Assembly (NCBI GenBank): GCA_020025795.1
Contig: JAHHRK010000001.1
Location: 1-51,213, forward strand
DNA length: 51,213 nucleotides
From: Faecalibacterium sp.
GTDB lineage: Bacteria; Bacillota; Clostridia; Oscillospirales; Ruminococcaceae
Direction of reading: 5' to 3'
This document shows, piece by piece, positions 32,016 through 39,938 of this stretch (position 1 is the first letter of the stretch; the number at the start of each line of letters is the position of its first letter). Made by a program: the position numbers and the translations under genes. The notes under the pieces are model-generated. The model was not told the DNA's origin. It saw only the letters and a list, made by a program, of their open reading frames with translations, and ran no database searches.

Positions 32016-33278
32016 TTACTGCAAATAGTCCTCGTAAAAATGCAGATCTTCTGCCTTTACAACGCCTTCCAGATACAGGCCGCCTTCCTGATATTCTTCC
32101 AATGTGACACTGCCGCGCTGGCGCATGGGACCAGCCAAACTGATTTTATCATACGGCAGCAGGACTTTGATGCTGCGCACACGGTCGGCCAGCAAGCGGT
32201 CCAGTTCTTCCAGCAGCTGCGGCAGTCCTTCGCCGGTTTTTGCACTGGTCAGCAGTACGTCCGGCGAAAAGCTGATGGCACCGGCCCTGTCACATTTGTT
32301 GTAAACGGTCAGGCGGGGAATATCGTCGCAGTCCAGCGAGTGCAGAACTTCGTCCGTCACGTTCAGCTGCTCATCTCGCTGGTCGTCGCAGGCATCTGCC
32401 ACACGAACGATGACATCCGAGAATGCGGCTTCCTCCAAAGTGCTCTTGAAAGCTTCCACCAGATGGTGGGGCAGGCGGGATACGAAACCAACCGTATCAA
32501 CCAGCAAAACCGCCAGACCGCTGGGCAGAACCAGCTTGCGGCTGGTGGGGTCCAGCGTAGCGAACAGCATATTGGCTTCCAATACCTGCGCGCCGCACAA
32601 AGCGTTCATCAGGCTGGATTTGCCTACGTTGGTATAACCAACCAGGCTGACAACAGGCATTCCGGTACGGCTGCGTGCGCGGCGTAGCTCGCCGCGGCGC
32701 TTTTCCATTTCAGCCAGACGCTCGCTTAGCATATCAATGCGGGCACGAACATGGCGCTTGTCCAGTTCCAGCTTGGTTTCACCGGCACCACGGCGTGCAC
32801 CGGCACCGCCGCCGCCACCACCGCCCTGACGGCTCAAAGATGCGCCCATGCCGGAAAGACGAGGCAGCTGATAGCGCAGCTCAGCCAGTTCGGTTTGCAG
32901 TTTGCCTTCGTTTGTGACGGCACGGCTGCGGAAAATCTCCAAAATCAGCATGGTGCGGTCCAGAACTTCACACTGTAAAAGGCCGGACAGGTTGCGGATT
33001 TGGCTGCCAGTCAATTCACCGTCGAATACGGCAGTCTGCACATCCAGTTCTTCTACGGCCAGACGTGCTTCCTCCACCTTTCCGCTGCCCAGCAGGGTGG
33101 CGGCTTCCGGGGTAGAACGCTTTTGAGTTACGCGGCCTACGGCTACCATGTGGTTTGCTTCGCACAAAGCAGCCAGCTCGTCCAGACTGCGTGCGCAATC
33201 CCATTCGCCCATGTCCAAGGCCAGCAGCAAAACGCGTGCAGGCGGGGTTTCGGTTAAAATATCAATCAATTCGCTCAA
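32016..33278 (-). CDS. hflX: Ribosome-associated GTPase HflX
   Basis: A 420-residue HflX, which splits stalled or stressed ribosomes. N-terminal nucleotide-binding domain (LGSGKVEEARLAVEELDVQTAVFDGELTGSQIRNL), glycine-rich linker (a run of seven Gly around residue 150), then the GTPase core: G1 GYTNVGKSSLMNAL, G3 DTVGFV, G4 NKCD. The start codon is TTG at 33278, seven bases after AAGGAG. It overlaps the end of the upstream acetyltransferase by 17 bases, so the two are coupled. Confidence 0.96.
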   Translation of the reverse strand: MSELIDILTETPPARVLLLALDMGEWDCARSLDELAALCEANHMVAVGRVTQKRSTPEAATLLGSGKVEEARLAVEELDVQTAVFDGELTGSQIRNLSGLLQCEVLDRTMLILEIFRSRAVTNEGKLQTELAELRYQLPRLSGMGASLSRQGGGGGGGAGARRGAGETKLELDKRHVRARIDMLSERLAEMEKRRGELRRARSRTGMPVVSLVGYTNVGKSSLMNALCGAQVLEANMLFATLDPTSRKLVLPSGLAVLLVDTVGFVSRLPHHLVEAFKSTLEEAAFSDVIVRVADACDDQRDEQLNVTDEVLHSLDCDDIPRLTVYNKCDRAGAISFSPDVLLTSAKTGEGLPQLLEELDRLLADRVRSIKVLLPYDKISLAGPMRQRGSVTLEEYQEGGLYLEGVVKAEDLHFYEDYLQ

Positions 33279-33894
33279 GTGTGTTCTCCTTTTTCATTGT
33301 CTCCCACAAAGGGAGGGGCAAATTGTAATAATCACATTCCACGGGGGTTCCGTCGAATTTGCGGTCCATGCCGGAATGGTCGAACTGAAAACCAATATGC
33401 CGCAATACACATCCGCTGGCAGGATTTTCGGTGGCGTGGCAGCCGGACAGCCATGTGCCGCCGCATACGCTGAACCAGTAGTCCACCACAGCACGCAGCG
33501 CTTCGGTGGCAAGGCCCTGCCCCTGCCAAGGCTTGCCGATACAGTAGCCGGGTGACCACACACCATCCGTGCCATCTAACCCGGTACAGCGCCAACAGTT
33601 GCGTGCACTGCCGACGGAATAGCGGTCATCAAACAGGCTGATTTCGCCAATCAACTGGCCGGAAACCTGTTCCACAATGCCCCAGTGGTAGTAATCCGGC
33701 TTAGCGTATGCAGTCTCCCATGCAGCAAGCAAGGCGTGAGTCATGGTTTCGTCCCGATGTGCGCCGCGGCGCATAAAAAGGAAGATCTGAGGATCTCCCG
33801 CCCAACCAGTAAACATGGCATGGGTATCCTGAACGGACAAACGGCGCAGCAGCAGGCGGTGCGTCTTTAGGGGACAAGTGCCTTGGTGCTGCAT
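33262..33894 (-). CDS. RimJ/RimL-type N-acetyltransferase
   Basis: A 210-residue GNAT: LKTHRLLLRRLSVQDTHAMF at the N-terminus, GYCIGKPWQGQGLATEALRAVVDYWF (acetyl-CoA loop QGQGLA) and HATENPASGCVLRHIGFQF (NxxS). This is the pattern of protein N-terminal or aminoglycoside-like acetyltransferases. Target unknown. AAAGGAGA before the ATG. Its stop overlaps hflX. Confidence 0.92.
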   Translation of the reverse strand: MQHQGTCPLKTHRLLLRRLSVQDTHAMFTGWAGDPQIFLFMRRGAHRDETMTHALLAAWETAYAKPDYYHWGIVEQVSGQLIGEISLFDDRYSVGSARNCWRCTGLDGTDGVWSPGYCIGKPWQGQGLATEALRAVVDYWFSVCGGTWLSGCHATENPASGCVLRHIGFQFDHSGMDRKFDGTPVECDYYNLPLPLWETMKKENTLERID

Positions 33895-33923
33895 GACAAT
33901 CTCCTTTGCGTTGCGTTTGATTC

Positions 33924-33932
33924 AGTATAGCA
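33924..33932 (-). promoter_or_regulatory. Extended -10 promoter for the acetyltransferase-hflX operon
   Basis: Minus-strand TG-C-TATACT, 30 bases before the start codon; no clear -35. Confidence 0.5.
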
Positions 33933-34080
33933 TAAAACATAAAAATTTCCAGCAGTAGAAAAATAAGAAAAAACTGTGATATGACCAAATATTACCCGTA
34001 GATATGATAAACTAAAAAAGCCTATTTGTGTGACAGACCTGCCGGACGAATCAGGTGGCTGCGCCTGAGGAAAGCCCTCT

Positions 34081-34122
34081 TTACAATAAATGTCAAAAAG
34101 GTTACAATAAATATAATTGTAA
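34081..34122 (+). promoter_or_regulatory. Direct repeats and palindrome at the DUF3048 promoter
   Basis: The 11-mer TTACAATAAAT occurs at 34081-34091 and 34102-34112, two helical turns apart. The second copy also begins a palindrome, TTACAAT (34102-34108) with ATTGTAA (34116-34122), that covers a TATAAT at 34112-34117. This looks like a regulator-binding region. The -35 is poor (AATGTC at 34089). Confidence 0.5.
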
Positions 34123-34183
34123 TCCTGCGGAATCGTCACGAGGTGAATGACGAGAAACCAAAAAGGAAAGGAATCGTATTAAA

Positions 34184-35446
34184 ATGAAACTTTCACGCAG
34201 AGAATTTATTGAAAAGGCGGCCATTGCGGCAGCTGCAGCCGGTGTGCTGGTAGGCTGCGGCGGTCCGCTGCCGAGCCCTACGCCGGAACCGACACCCACC
34301 CCGACACCGACCCCCACGCCGGAACCGCCATATGATCCGGATGTACTGACGGGCGAAGGCCGTGCGCGCGATGCAAAGGACAGCCGTATTATTGGTATCA
34401 TGATCAATAATATGTCCAACACCAGCCGCCAGAATGCACGCCCCCATCGCGGCATTGGCGAAGCAAAGATCCTGATCGAAATCAAAGTCGAGGGCGGCAT
34501 TACCCGTTTCTGCGCTTTGTTTGATGATGTGGACGACATTCCTGAAATTGGACCCATCCGCTCCGGCCGTGACCAGTTTTTGCAGCTGATCCTGCCCTGG
34601 CAGGCTGTCTACTACCACGAGGGCGAGAGCGTGTTCTGCACCCGTTACATCAAGGATTGGGAGTACTGGGGCCTGAACTTCGGCGGAATGAGCTACTTCA
34701 AGACCCCCACCCAGCGCAACTATTCGCACCGCGACAAGCGCGGCCGTAATGTGGCAACCGAGCATACGCTGTTTACCAGCGGCGAGGAAGTCCAGAAGGC
34801 AATCGACAAGGCGGATCTGGATATGACCCGCAAATATAACAGTACTTTCTTTAAGTTTGCCGATTACCGCTATGATGAGTATGTAAGCCTGGACAACGGC
34901 GAGTCGGCCACCAGCGTGACCATTCGCCATTCTTCCAGCTATCGCACCTATTTCGATTACGATGCAGCAACCCAGACCTACAAAATGAGCATGTACAGCA
35001 ATGCAAGTAAGTCTGTCAGCCCGACCATCGATGAGAATACAGGCGAGCAGCTGAGCTTTACCAACCTGGTTGTTTTGTTCACCGCTATGGAAGCTTATCC
35101 CGGCGATTCGCACAATATCCAGGATGTGGACTATGACTACGGCGGAGTTGGCTATTACTTTACCAACGGCCGCTGCGAGATGATCGGCTGGCAGAAGGGC
35201 AGTCCCGGAAACGTTTTGATCCTCAACGACCATAATAGCGAGGACGACGAGATGGTGACCCTGAACTGCGGCAAGACCTACTTGTCCTTTGTAGACTTGA
35301 AAGAGGCCGAACACTTTAATTATGACGGCGAGGAAGATGCAGCCGGAGGCGACGACCTGAGCGATGCGGAAGATACTTCCGACGTGACGGATGCAGATGA
35401 TGCCGTTGTGGACGAAGATGCCGCAGCAGACATCAACACCGACTGA
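34184..35446 (+). CDS. DUF3048 (YerB-like) lipoprotein with a twin-arginine signal
   Basis: A 420-residue lipoprotein. Residues 4-9 SRREFI are a twin-arginine motif, followed by an alanine-rich hydrophobic stretch and lipobox LVGC with Cys25, so export by Tat and lipidation are predicted. A Pro-Thr-Glu linker (about residues 29-47) follows. The DUF3048 domain has MINNMSNTSRQNARPHRGIGEAKILIEI, FDDVDDIPEIGPIRSGRD (123-130 GPIRSGRD) and a C-terminal part with DGEEDAAGGDD-type acidic tail. Family function unknown. A Tat operon lies 17 kb upstream. First of two tandem DUF3048 genes. Confidence 0.9.
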   Translation: MKLSRREFIEKAAIAAAAAGVLVGCGGPLPSPTPEPTPTPTPTPTPEPPYDPDVLTGEGRARDAKDSRIIGIMINNMSNTSRQNARPHRGIGEAKILIEIKVEGGITRFCALFDDVDDIPEIGPIRSGRDQFLQLILPWQAVYYHEGESVFCTRYIKDWEYWGLNFGGMSYFKTPTQRNYSHRDKRGRNVATEHTLFTSGEEVQKAIDKADLDMTRKYNSTFFKFADYRYDEYVSLDNGESATSVTIRHSSSYRTYFDYDAATQTYKMSMYSNASKSVSPTIDENTGEQLSFTNLVVLFTAMEAYPGDSHNIQDVDYDYGGVGYYFTNGRCEMIGWQKGSPGNVLILNDHNSEDDEMVTLNCGKTYLSFVDLKEAEHFNYDGEEDAAGGDDLSDAEDTSDVTDADDAVVDEDAAADINTD

Positions 35447-35487
35447 TTCAGCGCTAATCCCCAGATGAAGGAGAGTTTTTGCGACCC

Positions 35488-36588
35488 ATGAAACAATTGA
35501 TTGCAGCTATTTTGTGCGTGGCCCTGCTGTTGGCAGGCTGCGGTGCAGCGCCCAGCAGCAGCCAGATCGCATCTGACCAGGTGCAGGATGTGCTGCCGGA
35601 AGGCACGCAGCAGCCACTGGTAGCGGCCAAAGCGGTTTATCCGCTGACCGGCCAGGAACTGACAGGCGATGTGCAGCGTCCTGTGGCAGTGATGGTTAAT
35701 AATGCCGCCGCAGCCGGTGCACGCCAGTGGGGCCTGAGTGGTGCCAGTGTGATTATGGAAGCTCTGACCGAAGGTGAGACTACCAACTGGATGCTCTGGT
35801 TTGATAATCTGGAAAGTGTTCCAAAGGTTGGGCCTGTTGCACCGGGCAAGGATCTGTTCTGGCAGTTTGCGCTGCCCATGAACAGCATTCTGGTTCAGAA
35901 GGGCATGAATACCTATGCGGAAAATCTGCTGAATTGTTACGGATGGCAGCCGCTGGATGCCCTGATGCTGGGTGTGAACAGCTTTGACTATGATGGCAGC
36001 GATGCTGCTATGCCGATGGAATACGACTGGTATACACAGGGCGGTTCGCTGCAGTATGGCGTGGATCACTATCAGATTCCGCTGTCTGGTAAAGTACCTG
36101 TCTGGCAGTTCTTTGGTTCTCCGGTTCTGGGGCAGACGGCTGCTGCGTTAACCGTGAATTTTTCGGAAAAGCAGGGTACGACCCTGCGTTACGAAAACGG
36201 CGCATGGGTGATGTATCGTGCCGACGGAACCCAGCAGTTGGATGCCAATAATGGTGTTCCGGTTCAGGTAAACAATGTGCTGGTGCTGCGCAGCGAAGCG
36301 TCGGTTAAGGATGACAAGTTTACCCGTGAGTATAACCTTACCCAGGGCGAAGGCCTGTATCTGGTCAACGGAACCTGGCAGAAAATCACCTGGAAAAAGG
36401 GTGATGTAGCGGACGAGCTTCAGTTGTTTACCGAAAACGGAAATCCGCTGGTTCTGGCACCGGGCAAGAGCTATGTGGCTGTTTACGGCGACTTTGCCGG
36501 CCAGTCGCTGAGCATTACAGATGAAGAAGGCAACACGGTTTATCCGGAGGCAGAAACGGAGCCTGATACCGAAGCTGCTGCTGAATAA
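35488..36588 (+). CDS. DUF3048-like lipoprotein, divergent paralogue
   Basis: A 366-residue lipoprotein with an ordinary Sec signal (MKQLIAAILCVALLLAGC, Cys18). It aligns with the preceding protein through PVAVMVNNAAAAGARQWGLSGASVIMEAL, LWFDNLESVPKVGPVAPGKD and the C-terminal NGTWQKITWKKGD segment. The conserved GPxRS arginine is lost (GPVAPGKD at 115-122). A TTG at 35479 is only three bases from GGAGAG, so the ATG at 35488 is preferred although its spacing is long. Probably in an operon with the first gene; ended by a terminator. Confidence 0.85.
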   Translation: MKQLIAAILCVALLLAGCGAAPSSSQIASDQVQDVLPEGTQQPLVAAKAVYPLTGQELTGDVQRPVAVMVNNAAAAGARQWGLSGASVIMEALTEGETTNWMLWFDNLESVPKVGPVAPGKDLFWQFALPMNSILVQKGMNTYAENLLNCYGWQPLDALMLGVNSFDYDGSDAAMPMEYDWYTQGGSLQYGVDHYQIPLSGKVPVWQFFGSPVLGQTAAALTVNFSEKQGTTLRYENGAWVMYRADGTQQLDANNGVPVQVNNVLVLRSEASVKDDKFTREYNLTQGEGLYLVNGTWQKITWKKGDVADELQLFTENGNPLVLAPGKSYVAVYGDFAGQSLSITDEEGNTVYPEAETEPDTEAAAE

Positions 36589-36597
36589 GAAAATATA

Positions 36598-36636
36598 AAA
36601 AAAGCCGAACTCGTACAAAATGAGTTCGGCTTTTTT
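36598..36636. terminator. Bidirectional terminator
   Basis: AAAAAAGCCGAACTC (36598-36612) pairs with GAGTTCGGCTTTTTT (36622-36636), between the DUF3048 genes (plus) and the histidine phosphatase (minus). Confidence 0.94.
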
Positions 36637-36643
36637 GCTTTGT

Positions 36644-37291
36644 TTATTCCTGGTGGTCAACGGTATCCAGGTAGCCTTCAGGAATCACGTCGATGGCCTC
36701 GACCAGGCGGTCACGCATCCACAGCTCCACGTCGGTGCGGACGGTGTAGCCGCAGCCGGGGTCTGCCATCCACATTTCCGGCTTACGGCTGGGCAGTGCA
36801 CGCTGGCTGAGCATGCTCATGATAACACCACCGTGGGTCACGCAGGCAGCCTCGGTGATTTGGGATTTGATCATATATTCAAACATCTTCAGCAACGCAT
36901 CGGCGCAGCGCTGATGGAATTCAACGGTGGGTTCTGCGCCTTCCGGGGTGTAGCCGGAGGTGGGGTCCATCCAGCGGACAAAATCCGGATCTTTGACCAG
37001 ATCCTGAATTGGCTTGCCTTCAAATTTACCAAAGCCTGCCTCGCGCAGAGCATCTACACTATATTTGTGGGGTGCGTTGGGGAACAGGATATTGCTGGTT
37101 TCAACGGCGCGCTTCAGCGGGCTGGAAAAAACAATTTCAGGGGTAGGATACTCGAATCGCTGGGTCAGATCAATCAGCTGGGCGCGGCCGGTATCGCACA
37201 GAGGCAGATCAGTGCCGCTGCCCACATACAGGCCGTCCAGATTGCCCTGGGTCAGACCATGGCGGATCAGATGCAGTTTGAATGTTTTCAT
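36644..37291 (-). CDS. Histidine phosphatase family protein
   Basis: A 215-residue phosphoglycerate-mutase-like phosphatase: catalytic LIRHGLTQGN at residues 8-17, SSPLKRAVETSNIL, second active-site histidine in CVTHGGVIMSML. Such proteins dephosphorylate small metabolites or sugars; a cobalamin-pathway alpha-ribazole phosphatase is possible, but nothing nearby supports it. GAGAGGAG precedes the ATG at 37291; the open frame to 38005 runs antisense to the XRE gene. Confidence 0.9.
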   Translation of the reverse strand: MKTFKLHLIRHGLTQGNLDGLYVGSGTDLPLCDTGRAQLIDLTQRFEYPTPEIVFSSPLKRAVETSNILFPNAPHKYSVDALREAGFGKFEGKPIQDLVKDPDFVRWMDPTSGYTPEGAEPTVEFHQRCADALLKMFEYMIKSQITEAACVTHGGVIMSMLSQRALPSRKPEMWMADPGCGYTVRTDVELWMRDRLVEAIDVIPEGYLDTVDHQE

Positions 37292-37505
37292 AAAATACTC
37301 CTCTCTGCGGCAGTACCGCACAGTGTATAAAATGGACTTTTGGAAGAAAAAAGAAAAATAGCGATTTCCACAGAAGCTGAGGGGCGAAATTTGGTATCCC
37401 CCTACATCTTGGGCGACGTTGCGGAAAATTCGCCACGGATAGGGCGAAAACAAGAGAAATCGGCAGAATCGCTGCGGAAAAGCGGGAAAGAATACAAATT
37501 GTGTA

Positions 37506-37534
37506 TTTACAAATCGTTTTCTGCAGAGTATAAT
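37506..37534 (+). promoter_or_regulatory. Sigma-A promoter of the XRE regulator
   Basis: TTTACA (37506-37511) and TATAAT (37529-37534), exactly 17 bases apart, 55 bases before the start codon. Confidence 0.85.
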
Positions 37535-37588
37535 CAACGTACCGTAAAAACAGATTGCGGGTATTGCAGAAATAGAGAGGAATCCACA

Positions 37589-38278
37589 ATGGAATTCAAC
37601 CGAATTATCACCCTGCTGCGAAAAGAGCGCGGAATCACACAGAAACAGGCAGCGGCCGATCTGGGCGTTTCGCAGGCATTGCTTTCTCACTACGAAAAAG
37701 GCATTCGAGAATGCGGCTTGGAATTCGTCGTTAAAGTGGCGGATTATTATGGGGTGTCCTGTGATTATTTGCTGGGCCGCAGTGCGGACCGGAGCGGTGC
37801 AGTGCTGAGTGCAGAAAATCTGCCCAACCCTGACGCCATGAAGGACGGTATCTACCGCGGCAGCGTGCTGCCTACGATGAATAAAAAGCTGATTTCCAAC
37901 AGCCTGAACGTGCTGTATGCCAAGCTGGGCAACTGCCAGAACAAGGAAATCGTCACCGAAGCCAGCGCATATTTGATGCTGGCTGTATACAAGGTGTTCC
38001 GCCATTTGTACAGCGCCGAAAGCCGCAACACCAGCAGCCTGTTCAGTATATCACAAAATACCTGGCAAGGCTATTCCGATTCTGCTATGAAAGTGGCAGA
38101 GGCAAACCTGTGTGCTACGCTGGCCGGTGAAGACGTAAGCGGCAAGGGCGAACAGCTGAAGGATACGACCTGCCTTGCAATGACGACGGACAGCCTGTCG
38201 GAGGAATATCCGCTGTATGCATCCAGCCTGCTGAATCTGGTAAAAACCAGTGAAGGTCGCATTGAAAAATTGAAGTAA
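37589..38278 (+). CDS. XRE-family transcriptional regulator
   Basis: A 229-residue protein. Residues 1-60 are a Cro/C1-type helix-turn-helix (FNRIITLLRKERGITQKQAAADLGVSQALLSHYEKGIRECGLEFVVKVADYYGVSCDYLLGR). The remaining helical domain has no motif I recognise. The ATG at 37589 follows GAGAGG and a consensus promoter; the longer frame from 37340 runs through that promoter and is rejected. Divergent from the histidine phosphatase gene, which it may control. Confidence 0.92.
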   Translation: MEFNRIITLLRKERGITQKQAAADLGVSQALLSHYEKGIRECGLEFVVKVADYYGVSCDYLLGRSADRSGAVLSAENLPNPDAMKDGIYRGSVLPTMNKKLISNSLNVLYAKLGNCQNKEIVTEASAYLMLAVYKVFRHLYSAESRNTSSLFSISQNTWQGYSDSAMKVAEANLCATLAGEDVSGKGEQLKDTTCLAMTTDSLSEEYPLYASSLLNLVKTSEGRIEKLK

Positions 38279-38282
38279 TCCC

Positions 38283-38325
38283 AAAAGAACACTTGTCGCA
38301 TTTCAGCGGCAGGTGTTCTTTTTTT
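38283..38325 (+). terminator. Rho-independent terminator after the XRE gene
   Basis: A 17-bp stem with G-T pairs (38283-38299 with 38306-38322) and T-run. Confidence 0.92.
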
Positions 38326-38377
38326 GCCGTGAAAAAGGCGAATCAGAGAACTGGAAGCTGCGCCCATCAGGAAAAAC

Positions 38378-38417
38378 AAAAAGCAAGGGCACACCTTGAG
38401 AAGGTCACCCTTGCTTT
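38378..38417 (-). terminator. Terminator after the AbrB-type gene
   Basis: AAAGCAAGGG (38380-38389) pairs with CCCTTGCTTT (38408-38417), with inner ACCTT/AGGT pairs; on the minus strand a T-rich run follows. Confidence 0.85.
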
Positions 38418-38434
38418 GGATCAGGTTGGACGGC

Positions 38435-38686
38435 TTACAGTTCGCGGAGCTTGGAAAGACAAGCCGAGCAAACGCAGACGTTGTTTACTACGATGGCGTT
38501 GGGATCTTCCTTGCCGCAGAATACACAGCGATCATGCGGACGATGCTTTTTCAGCAGGATTGTGTCACCTTCTACGGAAATATCCATAGAGGTGCCTGCG
38601 GGCAGATCAAGACTGTCACGCAGTTCTTTCGGTAGGACGATGCGTCCCAAATGGTCCACATTGCGTGTAATGCCGATATGTTTCAT
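38435..38686 (-). CDS. AbrB/SpoVT-type regulator with a C-terminal Cys4 module
   Basis: An 83-residue protein. Residues 1-50 are a swapped-hairpin AbrB DNA-binding domain (ITRNVDHLGRIVLPKELRDSLDLPAGTSMDISVEGDTILLKKH). The C-terminal 30 residues have CVFC and CSAC pairs, plausibly one zinc site. AbrB proteins control transition-state and stationary-phase genes. It lies between the XRE gene and trpS and has its own terminator. Confidence 0.92.
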   Translation of the reverse strand: MKHIGITRNVDHLGRIVLPKELRDSLDLPAGTSMDISVEGDTILLKKHRPHDRCVFCGKEDPNAIVVNNVCVCSACLSKLREL

Positions 38687-38719
38687 GATAAGGTTCCCTT
38701 TCCGTTACCGGGTGGGAGA

Positions 38720-39730
38720 TCACAACTGCAGCAGGCCTACTTTTTTGTAGACCTTCTGCACCATGCGATCAGCCAGTCGGGATGCGCCAGCGGCACCATC
38801 CGCCAACACCTGGTCAACGTAAGCCTTATCCGCCAGGATGCGGCTATATTCGTTCTGGATGGGAGCAAGACCGTCTGCGATAACTTCGCCTACGGCCTGC
38901 TTGAAGCTGCCGTAGCCCTGGCCTTCAAATTCAGCCTGGATAGCGGCCATGTCCTTGCCGGTAAAGACACCGTACATGGTCATCAGGTTGGAAACGCCGG
39001 GCTTTTCAGCAGGATCAAAGCGGACAATACCATCCGAATCGGTTACAGCGCGCTTGCACTTGCGCAGGATGGTGTCCTTGTCGTCTGTCATCAGGATGAA
39101 GCCGTTCACGTTGGTGTCGCTCTTGCTCATCTTGCGGGTGGGATCGGCCAGGCTCATGATCTTGGCGCCAGCCTTGGGTACATAGCCTTCCGGCAGGGTG
39201 AACGTGGGGCTGTATGCGTTATTGAAGCGCTGGGCCACGTTGCGTGCCAGCTCCAGATGCTGGGTCTGATCCTGACCAACGGGAACCAGGTCGGCGTTGT
39301 AAATCAGGATGTCAGCAGCCATCAGGCTGGGGTAGGTGAACAGACCACCGTTTACGTTGTCAGGATGCTTTGCGCTCTTATCCTTAAACTGGGTCATGCG
39401 GCTCAGCTCGCCAAACTGGGAATTACAGGTCAGAATCCAGCTCAGCTGGGTGTGCGCAGGCACATGGCTCTGCACGAATACCAGGCTGCGGCTGGGGTCA
39501 ATGCCAGCGGCCAGAACCATGGCAACCGCTTCACGCGTATGGCGGCGCAGCTCGGCGGGAACCTGGCGGACGGTCAGTGCGTGCAGGTCGGCAATCATGT
39601 ACAGGCTTTCGAATTCATCCTGCAGCTTTGCCCAGTTGCGAATCGCACCAATGTAATTGCCCAGGGTAAAGGTGCCTGTGGGCTGAATACCGGAAAGAAT
39701 GCGCTTTTTGCGCTCGATTGTTTCACTCAT
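38720..39730 (-). CDS. trpS: Tryptophanyl-tRNA synthetase
   Basis: A 336-residue class I synthetase that charges tRNA-Trp. The HIGH-equivalent is GIQPTGTFTLGNYIGA (residues 14-29), the KMSKS loop is KMSKSD, and DLVPVGQDQTQHLELARNVAQRFN is the family signature. Length is normal. The leader is only about 75 bases, too short for a tryptophan T-box. Divergent from gltX. Confidence 0.98.
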   Translation of the reverse strand: MSETIERKKRILSGIQPTGTFTLGNYIGAIRNWAKLQDEFESLYMIADLHALTVRQVPAELRRHTREAVAMVLAAGIDPSRSLVFVQSHVPAHTQLSWILTCNSQFGELSRMTQFKDKSAKHPDNVNGGLFTYPSLMAADILIYNADLVPVGQDQTQHLELARNVAQRFNNAYSPTFTLPEGYVPKAGAKIMSLADPTRKMSKSDTNVNGFILMTDDKDTILRKCKRAVTDSDGIVRFDPAEKPGVSNLMTMYGVFTGKDMAAIQAEFEGQGYGSFKQAVGEVIADGLAPIQNEYSRILADKAYVDQVLADGAAGASRLADRMVQKVYKKVGLLQL

Positions 39731-39813
39731 ACGGATTTCCTCACTTTTTATATGGAATCTTTTAGAATAGTACGTATAGCACTTTAGGAAACGAAAGAAT
39801 TAGATATATAGTA

Positions 39814-39842
39814 AGTATATCACGTTTATTGTGCGTTGACAA
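39814..39842 (-). promoter_or_regulatory. trpS promoter
   Basis: Minus-strand TTGTCA (39837-39842) and TATACT (39814-39819), 17-base spacing. Its -35 coincides with the gltX -35 on the other strand. Confidence 0.78.
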
Positions 39843-39864
39843 ACGCATTTGTAAAGGGTAGACT
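39836..39864 (+). promoter_or_regulatory. gltX promoter
   Basis: TTGACA (39836-39841) and TAGACT (39859-39864), 17-base spacing, leaving a leader of about 70 bases with a GGCC/GGCC hairpin before the ribosome binding site. Confidence 0.8.
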
Positions 39865-39938
39865 AAATTCGACGATATTGCGGCGCACGTCGCCCCGTTA
39901 TTGGCCTGTTAAAGGGCCAGATATAAGGAGAGAAGAAT

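Noticed and set aside
34270..34330. Short CCNACN microrepeats in the DUF3048 lipoprotein gene
   Set aside because: They encode the Pro-Thr linker behind the lipobox, a common feature of lipoproteins, not a regulatory repeat.
36644..38005. N-terminal extension of the histidine phosphatase to 453 residues
   Set aside because: The extra part is antisense to the XRE regulator and its promoter; the ATG at 37291 has a good ribosome binding site and family start.
39731..39813. T-box riboswitch before trpS
   Set aside because: The leader from the trpS promoter is only about 75 bases and lacks the T-box sequence and terminator.
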